Assembly (NCBI GenBank): GCA_034008185.1
Contig: CM067083.1
Span: forward strand, 120,116,837 to 120,180,836
Direction of reading: 5' to 3'
Origin: Gorsachius magnificus
Taxonomy: Eukaryota; Chordata; Aves; Pelecaniformes; Ardeidae
DNA: 64,000 nt
The notes under the pieces were generated by a model. It was not told the DNA's origin and ran no database searches. It saw only the letters and a list, made by a program, of their open reading frames with translations. Below, one piece after another: positions 14,916-29,659 of the stretch. The number at the start of each line of letters is the position of its first letter. The stretch's first letter is position 1. Made by a program: the position numbers and the translations under genes.

Positions 14916-15649
14916 TGCCTTACTCATCTGGCCACAGAAAGCTCGTCTTCAAAACCTCCTGACACGAGAATTAAAGAAAGAAAAAAAAAATGGCATAGGG
15001 GAGGAGTGTTTTGGTCTCTTTAAAAAGAAACATTTCTGCTAACAGCCAGCCTTTATGCTGGTGTTCCAGATATGCTACACATTGCTTTTAGCTATATACA
15101 GTCTAAATCATCATTTAACCAAGACATGAGCAGGCTTCCAAAACAGGAGCAGTCTCAAATGCACTCAAAAAAACCTGCATTGTGCTCCAATGTAAAACTA
15201 TTTTTCAGTCCATATGGGAGATCTCAAGCATTTGCTGAGTCTGGCTTTACTTTTAATGGAATTTAGGTTGGAAAAACCATTTTATTTTGACCAGATTGTT
15301 TTTTATGCCAAAACTTCCTTTTTTTTTCTTTTAAATTTGGGGCCAAATTTCATTTGACAGTATCCTCTTTGAAGAGATGACCAAGTATACACAATTGTTC
15401 CATGTTGCATATGAGCCCTAAAACCTAATCTCTCCCCAAACTCGTGTCCTTACAGAATGGGAAGCCTTCTCATAACTTGAAGTTATTCTGCACACTGCAC
15501 ATAAATTAAGTGAGGAGTTTTGGAATTTTTTTAATAACTCGTAAAGTTGGGAAGTTTTCAGTGTGGATTCTGGAACCGAAGCTCAGGGCACACTGAACTA
15601 ATTTAAAAATGTAAATGTAAAATGATATGACCCATAAGTGACAAATTAA

Positions 15650-16240
15650 AGCGGGAACGTAAACGGTTTGCAGAGCGCGCTGCCCTCCACCGCTGACTGC
15701 TTACACGGCGCGGCTACTCCGGGGTCAACATTTTCTGGCAGCGCCGGAGAATAAAAAACGCATAAACTCGCGCACACGGTAAAGCTGCTGCGTCTGACAT
15801 AACACTAACACAGAGGCCCAGCGAGGTGACTGAACCCTGGCTCCCGGCTGCATCAATCCCCATTTTAATCATCCTCCTGACAACGCTTCTCTTTCAGCTC
15901 TCAAGTTGTTTGGCTCCCAAGGATGGGAACACCGTGATAGTAAAAGACACGGGGAAAAGCTGAAACGAAGTTGTAGTAGTGAGGGGAATTAAAACTGCCT
16001 GGGAAGGTGCCTTTTTCCCAGCACTCGAAACTGCCTCCAAAAACGTTTGCTTTAACTTAAAATAAAAACTCATCCCCGAGCCCCGTTCCAGTGAATGGCA
16101 AACAACACGGCGAGGAGCGCGCTCCCTGCGGCGCCATTTCTTGAGGCAGCTTCGGATCAGGGCGTGGGCGCTTTGCTCAGAAGGAGGGAAAGCTTCCTAC
16201 GCGGGAGCGGATCTCGAGTATAACCTGCAAGACCGCCCAC
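15650..16240. promoter_or_regulatory. Small CpG-rich patch in the intron after the Runt domain
   Basis: CpG clusters such as GAGCGCGCTGCC, ACACGGCGCGGC, ACTCGCGCACACGG and GAGGAGCGCGCTCC stand out in AT-rich surroundings. It is too weak to be called a full CpG island. It may be an enhancer or a start site of a non-coding RNA. Confidence 0.3.
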
Positions 16241-19200
16241 TTCTGATCAGCTCCTCCAGTCTACGAACCTGTTAAAACAACTCTCGTCGCTGGTTTTAAA
16301 TGGGCCCAACATCTTCAGCTTCTGAGTCACGTAAAGGAGGAGAAGGTAACAACGAGCAAGCGTTTTTCCACCGGCTGACATCGGAGTAGCCAAAACCCCA
16401 CAGACCGTGCCCCTGGATGCCACCTATCACCCAGGTACGCCCAGCTTATTTTTACAGAAGGGCTGGTCATTTGCCCTGGATTTTACACGGCTTCACACCC
16501 TCCCCTGGAGGCTCTCAGGAGCCTAAAGTGTCTTTCTCCACATTCACTGACTCCAGATGGACCTCAGCAATGAGATGGGGTCCAGATTTTGCCCACCCTG
16601 AGGTTTGGATGGTGCCTGGGCGCAGGCGGTAGCTGCCTGTTACCTCAGCTGAAGGGGACGCCGGCAGCAGGGCAGAGCCGTGCTGGCAGCCATTTAGGGC
16701 AGAGTTTGGCCAGGGGGTTCGGCATTAAATTTCCTGTGGTTGTTGTTCTTAAACACAAGGAGGTTTTACCTAAAAATACCCCTTTTCAGAAGCACCGTTG
16801 CCCACATTCTCAGCATGGCAAAGGGGCGCCGAGGCGCAGGAGGGCTCGCAGCGAGGAGGCTTGGCTCCGCACCCCGGGTGCGATGGAGGAGTCCCAACCG
16901 ACAGCCCAAACCTCTCGGCTCGCACCCCGTGTGTGTTAGAGCCTGCATCGTCTGTGCGGACTGTGCCAATTCAGTTGAAGTGTACACACATCAAATTACC
17001 CCTCTGAAGAGGCTAAGGGTGGGGAAGGAGAGTCCTGCCAAACACCAGCACCCAGAGGCACGCTGCCTTCTAACCTGCAACGCCTCCAGAGGCCCTGCAG
17101 GCTGCGGTGGCCCTTGTTTCATCTTTTACAAAGGTTGCTGCCTTCTCCAACACGTCCCCAGCACACAGGTAGGAGTCACATCGTGCCCTCCTGCACTGCT
17201 GGAGATGCCACCTCGCTCATCGCCTCTTGGTTGCCGGCCAAAGACCTGACCTGTCGAAGCCAATGCCGGAGCTGCTGCAGCCCACAAGGAGACGCTGCCA
17301 ACTGCCGAGTTAATTTTCTGTGCAGGATTTCCACTGAAGCTAATGGATTATTTTTCAGTGGAAATTAATACCATGGTGGATTAAATATGTTAGGGGTAGG
17401 GCTGGTAGGACTGCCTATCATTAAAGTTGCCTAACGTTTCCCATTAGAAGACCCAATTTTCAGTTGCTTGCAACTTTACTGAACTTTGACTGTTTGCATT
17501 CCATTTTTTTCTTGCATGAGTAAGGAACCTATTTCTTCAATTTCAACCAAAATGGCTCAGACATTCCTGGAAATGAATTAACTCAGGGAAAAACGTAGCA
17601 CCTCGAAAAACATTTTTGGCAATCTTTTCTTGAAGGAGCTTTTTTGTCACTGTATTTTGGCATGGAGGTTTGAAACTTGGCTCAGCAGGTTGGCTCGTTT
17701 TTTTTCAGAATCTCTATGGCAATCCAGACAGATTTGGTAAAATAATAGAACTTTGAAAAATAAAATTTCATAGAATGGAAATTCCTTAGATTTTATCAGC
17801 TAAAAGCTTTGATTACAGCTTGGCAAAGGTAGCTGATTGCTGGCCCACAGATTTTATGCTCCCGCCACACAATTTTTTGCTGTGACAACAGTGAAGTTGC
17901 TTAAAACAAAGTGTTCACAGATCATATTCACTGTGTGTTCATACTTTTACCAGTGCCTGGTATGAGACCTTCAGATTTATTCTTCAGAAGCACTGACCAT
18001 TAACACTAAGCCTGAGAGCAGCATTTTGAACATGTGAAGCACTATATATTGTTAGCTCTCTAAAAAATAAGAGAATAAGTGGGCGTGCTCCATCCCAAAG
18101 GACATAGCTGTCTTATGGATAAATCAGCACACGCTCTTGCAGTGAAGGGCTGTTTTGTCACACACACACACGAGATTAATTAAAGCTGCAGTGATAACCG
18201 CAATCTTGGCATCTCCCAATTCTGAGTGCTCAGACATGGACTTTTCCTACTGTAATTTTTGTCTGTAGCTTTTGCATAAAGTACAACTTAGAGCTAGAGG
18301 TATCTGCCCTTTAATCAAAAAGACCTATTTCTTCTATGTCAACATATTATTTATCTGATGTGTAAGTATCCCCTTGTTACATACCTGAAATCTACTGTTT
18401 ATTCCCTTTTACACCAAGTCACCAGAGAAAAACAGTTCTCATTTTAATTCTTCATGTTGCATGGCATGTACATAGTTAGTGAGGAGTTTACTTTGCATCC
18501 CACGCAGAAGTAAACATGCTTCCCAGAAAGCTTCCTTCACCCTTGAGCTGGGTCTAAAGAACAGCCACTGTTATCTGGATTTTGCAAGCACCACGTCCTT
18601 ACTGCTCTCTCCTACCTGTCTATAATAAAGCCTGTGCCTACAAGCCAACTGCTATCAGGTTTCTCTTTTGCTGCCATCTTTCAGGAACAGCAAATATCAA
18701 GAAGAGTGAAAGTAATGACATAAGACTGGCAAGTCTGCATACATGCAAAGGGCAAACCCTACCTAAATACCGAGTCTGAGTATCCTTCGTGTGCTGTAAT
18801 TCTGCTGTCCTGATCCTCAGGGATGCTTATGACTGCGTGTCGTAACGCAGGCCGTGATTACTCCTGCGTGAGACCTCTCCACGGCACTAACAGGCATACC
18901 CTGGGCTCACTCTTCCAGAGCAAGAGAAAAAGGCTAATTAAACTGTCTGACTTTGCTGTGAAGCTGATGAGGATCACGTATAAAAGCCAGACTACTGCTG
19001 AGCTGTAGGGGCCAGAGCCTTTGGGAGCGGAACAGCAACAAGCACATCAGCATGGGGAATGGCAACATTTTAAACCAGGATGGACATTTCTGTACCGACT
19101 GCCTGAGAGTTTCAACCAAGCTGGCACAGAAGAGGAAAACATAAGATCACACGCTGGCTATTTGTGTCTAATGAGGAGGGGCTTACCAACATCCTAAATC

Positions 19201-21760
19201 GTAACAAACTTCAGAGAGCAGCCCTTCAACTTGACTTTTGAAAAAGCAGGCAGTAAAGCCCCCTTTTAAAGGATTTAAAAACTGATAAAAAGGAGTACGA
19301 AGCAGCATCTGGAAGCCGTGTGCTGCTGCAGTTGCCAGTAAGCTGGGTAGCTTGTTTAAAGGCGATGCAGGTATCTGCGTGGCACCGAGCACCAGCACCG
19401 TGCTCCTTGCTGCTCCGCATTCCCCCTGCAGCCGGAGCTCAGCCCCGCTCACCTCCAGAGATCTGCACGCTGACACTTGTAGATACTTTGGGTGGGATGA
19501 ACCAGCTTCAACACAGGCATACATCTCTCTCTTGACCACAACAGGCCAGAGATGACTGGCTGAGGCAGCACATCTAGCTTTTTGGCAACTACAGTTAAGG
19601 AGAGTCAATCCACCCTGCGTCTCTCTAAAAATTTTACCCATATGTCCCTTTACAGAAAGGATTTTCATTTTGACTGCTTAGCTGATGAATTAAAACACTG
19701 AATAATTTACATTCACAGCTCTAGCGCTGAGCCCTCTTCTGTAGTCAACACTTCTGTCTGCAGAGGTGGCAATTTTATTACGGCGCTGGTTTATACACAA
19801 TTGTTCAAAGACATCAAAAAAGACCAAAAGCAGGACTGGACCCATAGCCCAGATCACAAAAGCCAAAGAGTGTCCAGCATGAAAGCAAAAAGTATGTTGC
19901 ATAAATCTAGAGTTCATGGTGGTAAGACATGCAAGGAATGGAAAATTAACTTATTCTTAATTGAATTGATATCCTAGAAATCTGGAACCAACTCTATTGC
20001 ACTTCATATGTCTACAGTGCTTGATAAATTCAGTAGATAAATTTAATTCATTGAAATATGTTGTTGTCTAAGGATTTGAATCTGGGGCCTTGATTATGTA
20101 GGTACACATGCAAAAGAAAAAAAAAAGTATTCCATGTATAATACTCTCTATACCAGTGGTTTGTACCACACAGTGACTATGCATGGTATTTCTAGGTCGC
20201 TATTCTTTTTCAGCTTCTACATTACTGAGAAACCCAAGTCCGAATTTTCAAAATACAACAAATAATTGTGAGTACCATCCCTTTTAGACGGGTAATCTCT
20301 GGATTTCTGATCTCTCTTAATACAACCACTTAAAATTGGGCTGTTTTTGCAAATCTGATCTAGGATTTGCCATATGTAAACAAACACATACCTGGTACTA
20401 CACCAGTGCCTGCAAGTGCCTACTCCTTTCCAGGCAGATGCTGCACCGATGTGTATATAACTGTCTCCCTGTCTCCCGACATGTGAAGTGGTACTGTAGA
20501 ATATGACGAGCTAGAACCCTGTTTCTAGCAAATTAAACTACAAATGCAAGAGCTGACCTCATGCATTTCTTCCACAGCACATTTCGGTGTTGCTTGTGGA
20601 GGTGATGATTTTCCTGTTGAGCTCTAAGAGCAATGGAACAAAACGCTGTCAAGTGCCTCCAACCACACGTGACATTTAGGACCGTGTCTACTACTGTGGG
20701 AATGCAAGAATGGGAAAGTGCATGAAGACTGAAGGAAGCAGACAACTAATTGGCATTACTCACATGGATTACAGACAGGCAGGAAGCAGATTCTACACTC
20801 GTAAGCACCCTGATTAATACCTCTTTGGCATCCTGAATTTAAATTAGCAGGGCTACTGAAGAAGCAGGGTATTATAAAGTGGGAGTAAAGTTCACAAAAT
20901 GCACCTACAAGCGTTTGAAGAGCGATGGAAGCAAAAAAACATGCCGGCAAAAATCAGGTAAAAGGGTTTGCCTTCCCACGCTGTGGGAAAGATTACATCT
21001 CAGAACCAAAGCAGAATGGGCAGCATGTTAAGTGCGGATGAGGAAGGAACAATTAATACATTCTGATGTGAAGCAGGAACACTGGAAACATAAGAGTATT
21101 TCCCAGTGTCAGGAAAATCTTTAAATGTGTTCCCCAATATTCTTCACCTATAGGTAACACCTATCAAGTGTATTATCACCTTTATATTGTTTCTCATGCA
21201 GCTGCAATATTTTAGTTAGTGTGAGAATCTTCCTGAACACTAGGCCTACAGCTAAATAACCTGAGTTTTCATCTCCGCAGTTCACACAAGCCAAGCTGAG
21301 CAGGACCTGAGCAGTACTTGACCACTGAAGTCCTGCAAGCAGCGATAATGATGCCTTAGTAGATAGCATCGTTTTTAAGGTACGTCTGTACTGCACTCAT
21401 TCTGGCAGCTGTATAGACACTCCAGAGTCAGCTTTAAACAATTCCTGGCGTTGTCAGAAATGCGGCATGGGCTGTTCCCAGTTCAACAGAATACAAAGCA
21501 TCCACGCAAGATGCTGGGCAAACAGTCGGTTAACCCAGGCTGAGCTCCATGCTATCAGTGACCGTACTGCTATCGCTACCGGAGCTACCTGCTTTAAAGC
21601 TAACTCAGGATGTCTGAATTTCAGGGCAGTCATTAGGACTAGAGTATCTCATAATCTCATCTGACTTCAGCCATCTGACAAACAGGGTGCCTAGACTAGG
21701 CGAGTCATCTACTCTCCATTTATAATCAATGCAAAGGGACAGAGAGCTCTGAAGGGCGAT

Positions 21761-21822
21761 TCATAGAATCACTTTGGTTGGAAAAGACCTTTAAGATCAT
21801 CAAGTCCAGTTTCACTGCACTC
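21761..21822 (-). mobile_element. Very short CR1 3' end
   Basis: TCATAGAATCACTTTGGTTG followed by GAAAAGACCTTTAAGATCATC and AAGTCCAG is a CR1 3' terminus in reverse orientation. Only about 60 bp is recognisable. Confidence 0.85.
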
Positions 21823-24800
21823 TTAGATAGGCATTAAGACAGGTGGGATGAATCACTCTCTGCAAGTGCCTGTGTCTCTTCATTCACTTCAGAGGAAACC
21901 TACCCTCCATGCCTAATTTTTGGAGAGCTGAAAGCCACCCTCAGGCGCCAGCGAGTGACCATAGTGCTGAGAAAGCTGGTTTACTGTAGATGAGATACCT
22001 AACAGGGGATCTGAGCAGACATAAGTGTTAAGGAACCCAGTTCTTCGTAAGAATAAGGTTTCCAGCGTCCCAAACATACTGCAACATGAGATCATTACTA
22101 AGTTTCTTTCCCTGAAGTTTCAATTAAGTATGATATTCCTCCTCATTTCCTCTTCTGCATTCTTTGTCTGGTTGAATCAGCATCTGTGTTTCATGTCTGG
22201 GATGACCATGTTTTCAGAGGAGAATGAAGTTTACATGGAGAATAAGAATTTTATAAAAACCTTATAAAGAAATTTGGGATTGCCAGCAAGGAATAACTAC
22301 ATAAGTACTCTACTTACACTGCCCTGATGCAGCGTCTCCCAAACATACTTGCCCTGTTCCCTACTTCCCAACCCACTTTGGAAAGTGGAGGGAGAGGTAT
22401 GAGAGGCGCTACACTGAAGTACGAGAAAAGAATGCTGGTATTAGTAGCAACAAGCTAAATGGATTTCAAATGCGAAGATGTACAAGATTTCTCCTGGGAG
22501 GAAAGTATGGAACAAAATGGTCTGGGAAGAGCTACTCTCGTGCCTTTTTTCATACCACCTTCCTCCAGAGTACCTACATTTTATAAGTCACGGACTTAGA
22601 AAAATGGCTTTTACTTTTCCCTTCCTCGTAGTGGTGATGTATAGAGATACAGAATGAACTCACTTCCACCGCTGACTTCATTTGTTTAATTATAACCCCT
22701 TTTCCCATCTGCATTTTTAATGAAGATGGTAAGCTATTCAGGGCAAAACTCTCTTATCATACGACTACGCAGCACAACTATGCAGAGGGGCCACAATTTT
22801 ATTTGTGGCTTGGAGAGACTTTTTGAATACAAACAGCAAGAGCTGCAGTATCAAAAAAAACACCGTGATGGTCATCTCACATGCCAAATGTACTAGGAAT
22901 AGATTGTTTGGAAGCAGTGTTCCCCCTACAGTGGGATGGAAACAATCTGTCCTGTTCACAAATACAAACCGAGACTGCATTACTATTGGTGAGGACATCT
23001 TAGGGAATACTCAGGCTTGCCTATTTGTTTTACATAATCTTTTAAAGGTCTTTTCCCTCCCATCATAACAGTGAATACACAGTCACTCACTCTTGTCACC
23101 TCGCTGGACAGCAATGTCCTCCTATGGAGAGGACAGTGTCACACAGATCACCGAGATTTTGGAACTGCAGCGTATGAATTCAAGCCACGAGTGAACTAAG
23201 TTTCAGTTTCACCTTACCCTACGCACTACACCAGCAGATAAAAGTTATGATCATCGTAAAAGAAATCCTTTTTGCTTTTATAGTCTATTCCTCAGACGGT
23301 GAGTTTTTATGCACCAGCCCCTCTCTAGCTGCTGTGGAAAAAACAAGAACTGACTGGTCCTTGGGATGCTGCTACCACCCCCGACAGCCTCCTGGTCACC
23401 TTGTTCCAGAGGCATGCATCATGGTCGGGGTAACTGTGAGTAGCCCTGCTCTGTAGGTTACGCACCCATCTCAAACCACTGGTATATATAGTGTCTGCCA
23501 CCTTTGGTGAGGAACACTTGAATCATCCCATCAGTTTCTTACAGCCTCTGGGAACCCTCAGGAGCTCCAGTCCCCAAGTAGTACGGTTTTATGAAATTAC
23601 GCATTTGCAAAAATAAACCAGTAGCAAATGACAACGAGTGAAACGATGACGTCTTGCATTTTATGCTGCAAAAAGGACCTGGTGGTGTACCACTGACATC
23701 AGAAACACTACAACTCCTTGGCGGGGACCTGAGCGCAGGAGGTCAGGTCCCAGCCTGTAAGTGGACCCTGATCATGCTCGCATACGCCAACGATAGTCAC
23801 ACAGAAGAACCGAAACCCCACAGCACAGCCACGCTGAACATTTTTTTGGCTGTATACTCACATTTTGCCTCATTTCTTACAAAGGGGCATTATAACGCAA
23901 ACGTTAAGCTTTACAAAGTCATTTAGAGCAACTTGCAAACCACCAGACCGCCCACTCTGCCTTCCTCTGCTCCCACTTACACTGGGAGAAATCCGGAATA
24001 ACCCAGCCGATCTCAGTAGAGATTTGTCACTCCGAAAGACACCAGCACGAGTCACAGATTTTCTAACTTCGGTTTGGATGAAAACCCAGGACTCGCTCAT
24101 CGCATCTCAGGGTATTTAGCATTGACTTTAATTAAAAAAACCTCCCCGCCGTGCCCAAAAAGCATGCAGCTGCAAACTTCCGCGTTCAGCGCGCAACACG
24201 TCGCTTGAAAAAACTGCGACGCTACATTCACAGCCGGAGGTAGATGCACAAAGTAGGACCTGCCTGTAAAATCGCCTCTCGTTCTGCAAACTCTCTCCCT
24301 CTGCACTGCCCCAATTTACCACAGTGTGAAAAAAACCACAGTCAAATCAATATATTCTTGGGAAGGAAGGGGGCTGGTCGAGTGGTTTTTGAAGGCAAGC
24401 CAGAGAATATTCTAAACGGGGGACACACAGCGTGTTTTAACTGCTGTGATAATTCTGCATAAAGAGATGTTAAGGAGCTAGCTCCTTGCTGTAGCATGCC
24501 ATGTGTCCCTGAATAAAATTACTGCCATGCAGGCTGTTAGCAGAGGAATGCGTAAACAGACAATGTATCCTTGCATCGGTTCCACAAAATGTTGCACAAC
24601 ACAAATGCCTCTCGATGTGTCATTTCCTGCTTGGCCACCAGCCCAGCTCCTGACAGGCAGTCAACAAAAAAAAAAAAAAAAAAAAGGAAAAAAAGAGAGA
24701 AAAAAAATAATAAAAAAACCCCAAACTGAAAGATTTAAAGCTGTTCTACTCCAAAGCACATTCCACTAGCTCCAGACTTATCCCTCCACCCTCCGCCTCT

Positions 24801-27800
24801 GAAAGAAAAGAGGGAGAACTTCCTAAAAACTGTTACGGTTTTAAGTCGAGGAATCTCAAAAATCTCAATCACTTATCTAGGTTTTATAAGCCAGGTCGGC
24901 CAAACTGTTAATAGAAAGGCTGAGCAGAAGCTCTCGCTGGCCGTCGCTGGCTTCTGCAGCGTGCACAGACAAAAAGGCGATGTTTGCTCATACCTTTCAT
25001 CACGTGTGCACCTTGCGAGCTGCACCAGCAGAGAAATGTTCGGGAGCTGAATGAAATGGAGCAATTTTTCTCCCACCGAAATGCTTCAGTCCAAAGCTCA
25101 CCACCACTTCTCCATTCAAGCCGACAAGAGAAAATTGTGGTCGGTGACTTTGGAGACTACCTTTAATTAGAGATGAACTAAAGTCTCTGGAAGCCAGGCA
25201 AAATGTAAAAATACCTAGACTTCTCCTCCCTCCTTCCTCATGATTTCCCTCCTCACTGAGTTTCTACCAAGAGCAGCCAGGAAGGAGGACACGTCTTCTA
25301 AAGGTACCGCTATGGAAGGGCAAATCATTATTTCTGTATTTGTATTGAGGTAAGGCAAAGGCTTTAAAGGGGGGATTAAGTAAAGGTGTGGGGGTTTTTT
25401 TATTCTGTTTTTTCCTTCTTTTAATTCCTTTACAGTGATCTCCTGCTATCTTTCAGTCAGTTATGACCTCATGGCAACTTATTTCTCCAGAAAACTTCTT
25501 TCAGCCCTCCCAGCTGGAAGGCAGCTCTGCTGGCTAAGATGTGCATATGGCAGAGGTTTTAGCCTGGATATGAGGAGAGAAAAATATCTGCAGGATTTCC
25601 CAATGATTCCCAAAGATCTTATACAACCCTGTCTCTAGACTCCATCGCTCGGAGCGCAATGCGCTGTCTCAATCCAGCACAAAGACTGTGCAACACGGTA
25701 GTTGTCCCTGGATGGTAATCTAGACAGACTGAAATAGATAATTAACAAGAAATAAATCTTTCTCAAGGAAAAATCATCAGAAGACCTTTTCTCGTATGGA
25801 AACGGGCAGGTTTTCCTAACAGAGCAACCTGACATCACTGTCTCTATTAAAATATTTTAAAATAATAACAGAGAGGTAAGGCAGCAAGCTTCTACAGGCA
25901 TATGTTTAATAGGACTAAGTGGCACTTACATTTAAGAACCTGACTTTCTGAAGTGCTGAGCATCCAGAACACCAACTGGAGTCACTGCATGCCATGACTG
26001 TTCAGCCCTCTTAAAAGTCAGGCTCTAAATGATTGCGATAGCTGTCACGGTATTGCTGCTGCTCCTACTGCTGCTGGAAAGCACGCAGCATTCGTTCGCT
26101 CAAGTCAACTTGCCAACGGAAGGTCAGAGTGCCTTGCCTATAAACAAGCCTTACAAATTCACGATCTAAAGCATGATGTCATGTCTTAAAATGATAAGCT
26201 GGCAACAAAGTAAATGACATTTTGTAAAGATGTGCATAATTTTATGTTTACGCTACTTAGAATGAAGGTTCTAATAAGTCATCGGTTGTGTTCCTTTAAA
26301 GGGAAGTTTTATAACTGAGATGAATCACAACTGCAAAAGATCAAAGTTAAAAAACATCAATGATGCCATGGGGTACTTTTTAATCTTGTAATGAATGATG
26401 ATCATGTGCTCTTATGAAGTTGGTCCAACTGCCAACGCCAGATGTGTATATTAAGAAAAAAGTTGTTTGTGATGTGACAGCTCTGGTTGAGCTGCCAGAG
26501 AGAGGAAAACTAGGATAACATGCTTGAGATGTCGAAGTGAAATACAGATCCTGGCAGAGAAGGGCCCTATTTGCCGATACATAATTTGTTACGAAAAACA
26601 CATTTGCTATCAGAGCCGCTCGTTGACTTGAATTCCGTATTGCCCCCAACCACCTCATTTTCCTTATGCAATGCAAATGCCAGATACACTTCTTGAACGA
26701 TTACGACCAAACAGTAATAAATCTACATGAGTGCAGGGGCTCTCAGAAGGAAGCAGAACTTTAGCGGAACTCCCGCAGCTCACTGGCGCTACTCTTTCCC
26801 TGAAAATTCAAGTTTAATAACTAGTCATTCTGGAGGTGTCATAGCCTTGAAAGCATCAGACTGCAATAACAGAACTTGCAGAACCGAATGGACCCCAGAG
26901 TGGAGCTTCACTAAGTATTTAGCCAAAATATTAAAATTCAAATGGACATTCAGTTCAAATTTGGCTTGCTTAAAAAAAAAATATATATTAAGAAAGACAC
27001 AATAATTCCATCTAGGCTATAAGAACTAAGTTACTGAGCATTCCTAGGTTCAGAATAGCAGACAGGTATCACAGACAGAGGCCTTTCGGGTCTAAACTAA
27101 AAAAATTCCAGCAGAACTTGGAAATCTTAGTAAGTCATGTGAACACAGCCTCACTCTTAATCCACTGATCACCAACATGGTTAGCCCCAGTACAAGCAGG
27201 TTCCCTTTCTGTGCTACACAGGGTAGTCCACGCTACTCTCCGCATCATTTGCAAAACGCTCTGCTCTCTCACAGCGGTTGTGTCCTCTGCTGGGAGATTT
27301 CCTCTTTTGCGGATCCCTCAGTACATACATGGAAGCAGCTTCCAAATGGGAATGGCTAAATGGTGTATAACTTATTCCCTAGTTTTTACTCCATGAATGC
27401 AGTCTGCCCAGTTTTTCCAAGTAAAGCTACATGGAGCACCAGCTGCAGGTGAAAATTAAAAATGGGAACTGATTCAGCTCGGGAGAGAAGACAGAACAAA
27501 AGTCCCCTTGCCGGGACAGACGGACACCTCAGCTGTGAGCAGGTAGCAATGCAAATAATCTACGTAATTAAATTTATCCATAGCTACTTGCTTTTTCTTA
27601 TCTGTTATTCAAGGTGAAACTCTCCAGCCTGGACAGTCCTTACAGAAGGCATTTCAGTTCCCGTCTCTCAGTGTAGGAGGAGGTGACACCGCAGCGTGCA
27701 TTAGCACGAGAAGCACTTAATTGTCTTTCTACTTCTTCTGTCTTTGTGGTATTTTAAACAAAACTCCATGAAAGCTCCTTAAAGGTCTCATTTGTATGTG

Positions 27801-28662
27801 CAGATCAAAGGCAAAATAATTATTTGATGCTTCCATTACAGGGATTTTTTTAATGTGGTTATTTATCAAATAATTCTTAATCTCTAAATGTAATTTAAAT
27901 ACAGCTGTACCTGGTTAATCCAACCAATTTAGAAAGAGTCATTCTAGTTAGATTAAGAAAAAACTCCAGAACAGGATCATCAGCGATACTCATACGATGT
28001 GAGACTGGTTACCAGCTAAATGTGCTAGACAGAGAGACAGCCGTATAAATCATGATGGATTAACCAGACTTGACTGTATCTAAAAATAAGTGCAACCCAT
28101 AAAACTGCTAGAACGTGACAAAACACAATTGTCGTACAAATACAGCCCGCGAGCATTGCAAATAGATTCTCGGTAAGTTAGGAAGTGCTATGAGGTAAAC
28201 ATGCCGAGTGAAAATTTGCTGGACTAGGTTTAAATAAAATGTGGGTTCTGTGCACAAATAAGAAACAAAGACCACGCTGTTGATATACTGGTTTTTTTAT
28301 CTTTCTTTGGCCCCCAGGGGTCTACGATGAGTCCATAGCTGAAAACCAATTTCAGGTATGATGAGATTAACCAGGTGCATTAATTATCTGATGGCAAAAG
28401 AATTTAAGGGCAAACAAAAAGGCACTATATTATATAATTTCTCTCTGCGCTAGGACTGATCCTGAAAGAACACTCTCCTATTTTGTTCTGAACGCCTTTA
28501 GTTGGAAGCTTACAGGAGTTTAGGGAATTCAGCATGTTGCCGGACTGTATCTATTATGCCTAAATCAGATTATATATAAATATAGTGGGTTTAGTTCTCA
28601 TTTACACTGGCAGATAATGTATCAAGACCTTGATGTGAATGAGAATCAGGTTCGTGATTGCC
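21823..28662. other. Intronic sequence without recognised genes
   Basis: Unique AT-rich sequence with a weak CpG patch near 24.0-24.25 kb and the A-rich tract near 24.7 kb. Nothing else can be supported. Confidence 0.5.
24665..24718. repeat. A-rich low-complexity tract
   Basis: An A21 run is followed by purine-rich A blocks. Confidence 0.9.
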
Positions 28663-28768
28663 CACGTTCAGCCAAGCACTTAAGTGTGTGTTTAATGCAA
28701 GTATGTGTGTGGTCCAATAGACTCCAAATTAAGCATGCGCTTACAGATTTTGCTGAGCAAGAACCAGT
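28663..28768. repeat. Old palindromic repeat (MITE-like)
   Basis: The left arm TCAGCCAAGCACTTAAGTG (from 28668) pairs with the reverse complement of a right arm TTAAGCATGCGCTTACAG ... TTTTGCTGA (to 28756). This matches a short palindromic family common in bird, crocodile and turtle non-coding DNA (CAAAGCACTTAAGCATGTG type). I cannot give a family name. Confidence 0.65.
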
Positions 28769-28818
28769 GTTTGACAAACATATATATTTCATTTATGGGT
28801 CTCTGTTAAACAAAATTA

Positions 28819-28995
<177 letters not shown>

Positions 28996-29230
28996 TTACA
29001 ACACGAAAACAGTCACATGCATGTTCAGTAAAGAATCAGAGACGTTTAAAATTATTCCCTGTTGTTACCACAATCGTGAAAATTAAAAACATAACTGACC
29101 ATAAGAGTTTTCCTCCCCTTCAGTTTTACTCTACGTCAAGAATATGTCCATGTGTTGACAATCTAAATGTTCCTTATTTAATAATGGGTCATCATACAAT
29201 GACAGAACAAAATTGATTCACTGCTGAGGA

Positions 29231-29341
29231 CAAGCCAAATTCTTTGCTGTATTGAAAGTGGTGTAAATCCAAAGCAAGTCAGATAATTCAAAAATTTACT
29301 CCAGTTTTGCAGCTGTGTGACAGAGAGCAGAATGTGGCCAC
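29231..29341. repeat. Old palindromic repeat with GCCAAATTCT termini
   Basis: The left end GCCAAATTCTTTGCTGTA with GTGGTGTAAATCC, and the right end ATTTACTCCAG ... GAGAGCAGAATGTGGC, are imperfect reverse complements. The element looks like an ancient non-autonomous DNA transposon fold-back. Confidence 0.65.
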
Positions 29342-29618
29342 ATGTTATTTACTTCACACAGTTTTATCATTTCATTTGTTTGACTTGACTACAATAAGAT
29401 GAGGAAAGAATATATTTTCCTCCTGGGAGTCATTTTGACAGGGAATCAGTGTCTCCTGTCCTTCATATGCCAGGGGTAGTATGATGATATCATTCTTACT
29501 GGAACAGACTTTTTTTCCCTACATATATTCCATCTATGAAATACTAAGAAAGCCCCCAACTTTCCCATGAGGGTGAGAAACTGCTGTGTGCACATACGTT
29601 GCTATCGTAAGTCTGCAT

Positions 29619-29659
29619 ATTTTTTTTTTTCCTTTTTTTTTTTTTTTTTTTTATTTTTT
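29619..29659. repeat. T-rich homopolymer tract
   Basis: A nearly pure T run of about 40 bp is interrupted by CC and one A. It reads as poly-A on the RUNX2 strand. No retrocopy body is evident next to it. Confidence 0.9.

Larger units (their letters stand above)
10813..21760. other. Intronic sequence, mostly unique
   Basis: It contains the MIR-like remnant near 14.8 kb, the CpG-rich patch near 15.9 kb and a GC-richer stretch at 16.4-17.3 kb. Open frames of 142 (11891-12319), 169 (16740-17249) and 161 codons (minus, 19668-19183) show no family signature or coding context. Confidence 0.5.

Noticed and set aside
19183..19668. 161-codon minus-strand open frame
   Set aside because: Composition and sequence show no protein family, and it is expected by chance in this much sequence.
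27715..27760. Possible next RUNX2 exon (CACAAAGACAGAAG on the minus strand resembling the start of HRQK)
   Set aside because: Downstream codons do not match RUNX2 and there is no AG acceptor at the required phase.
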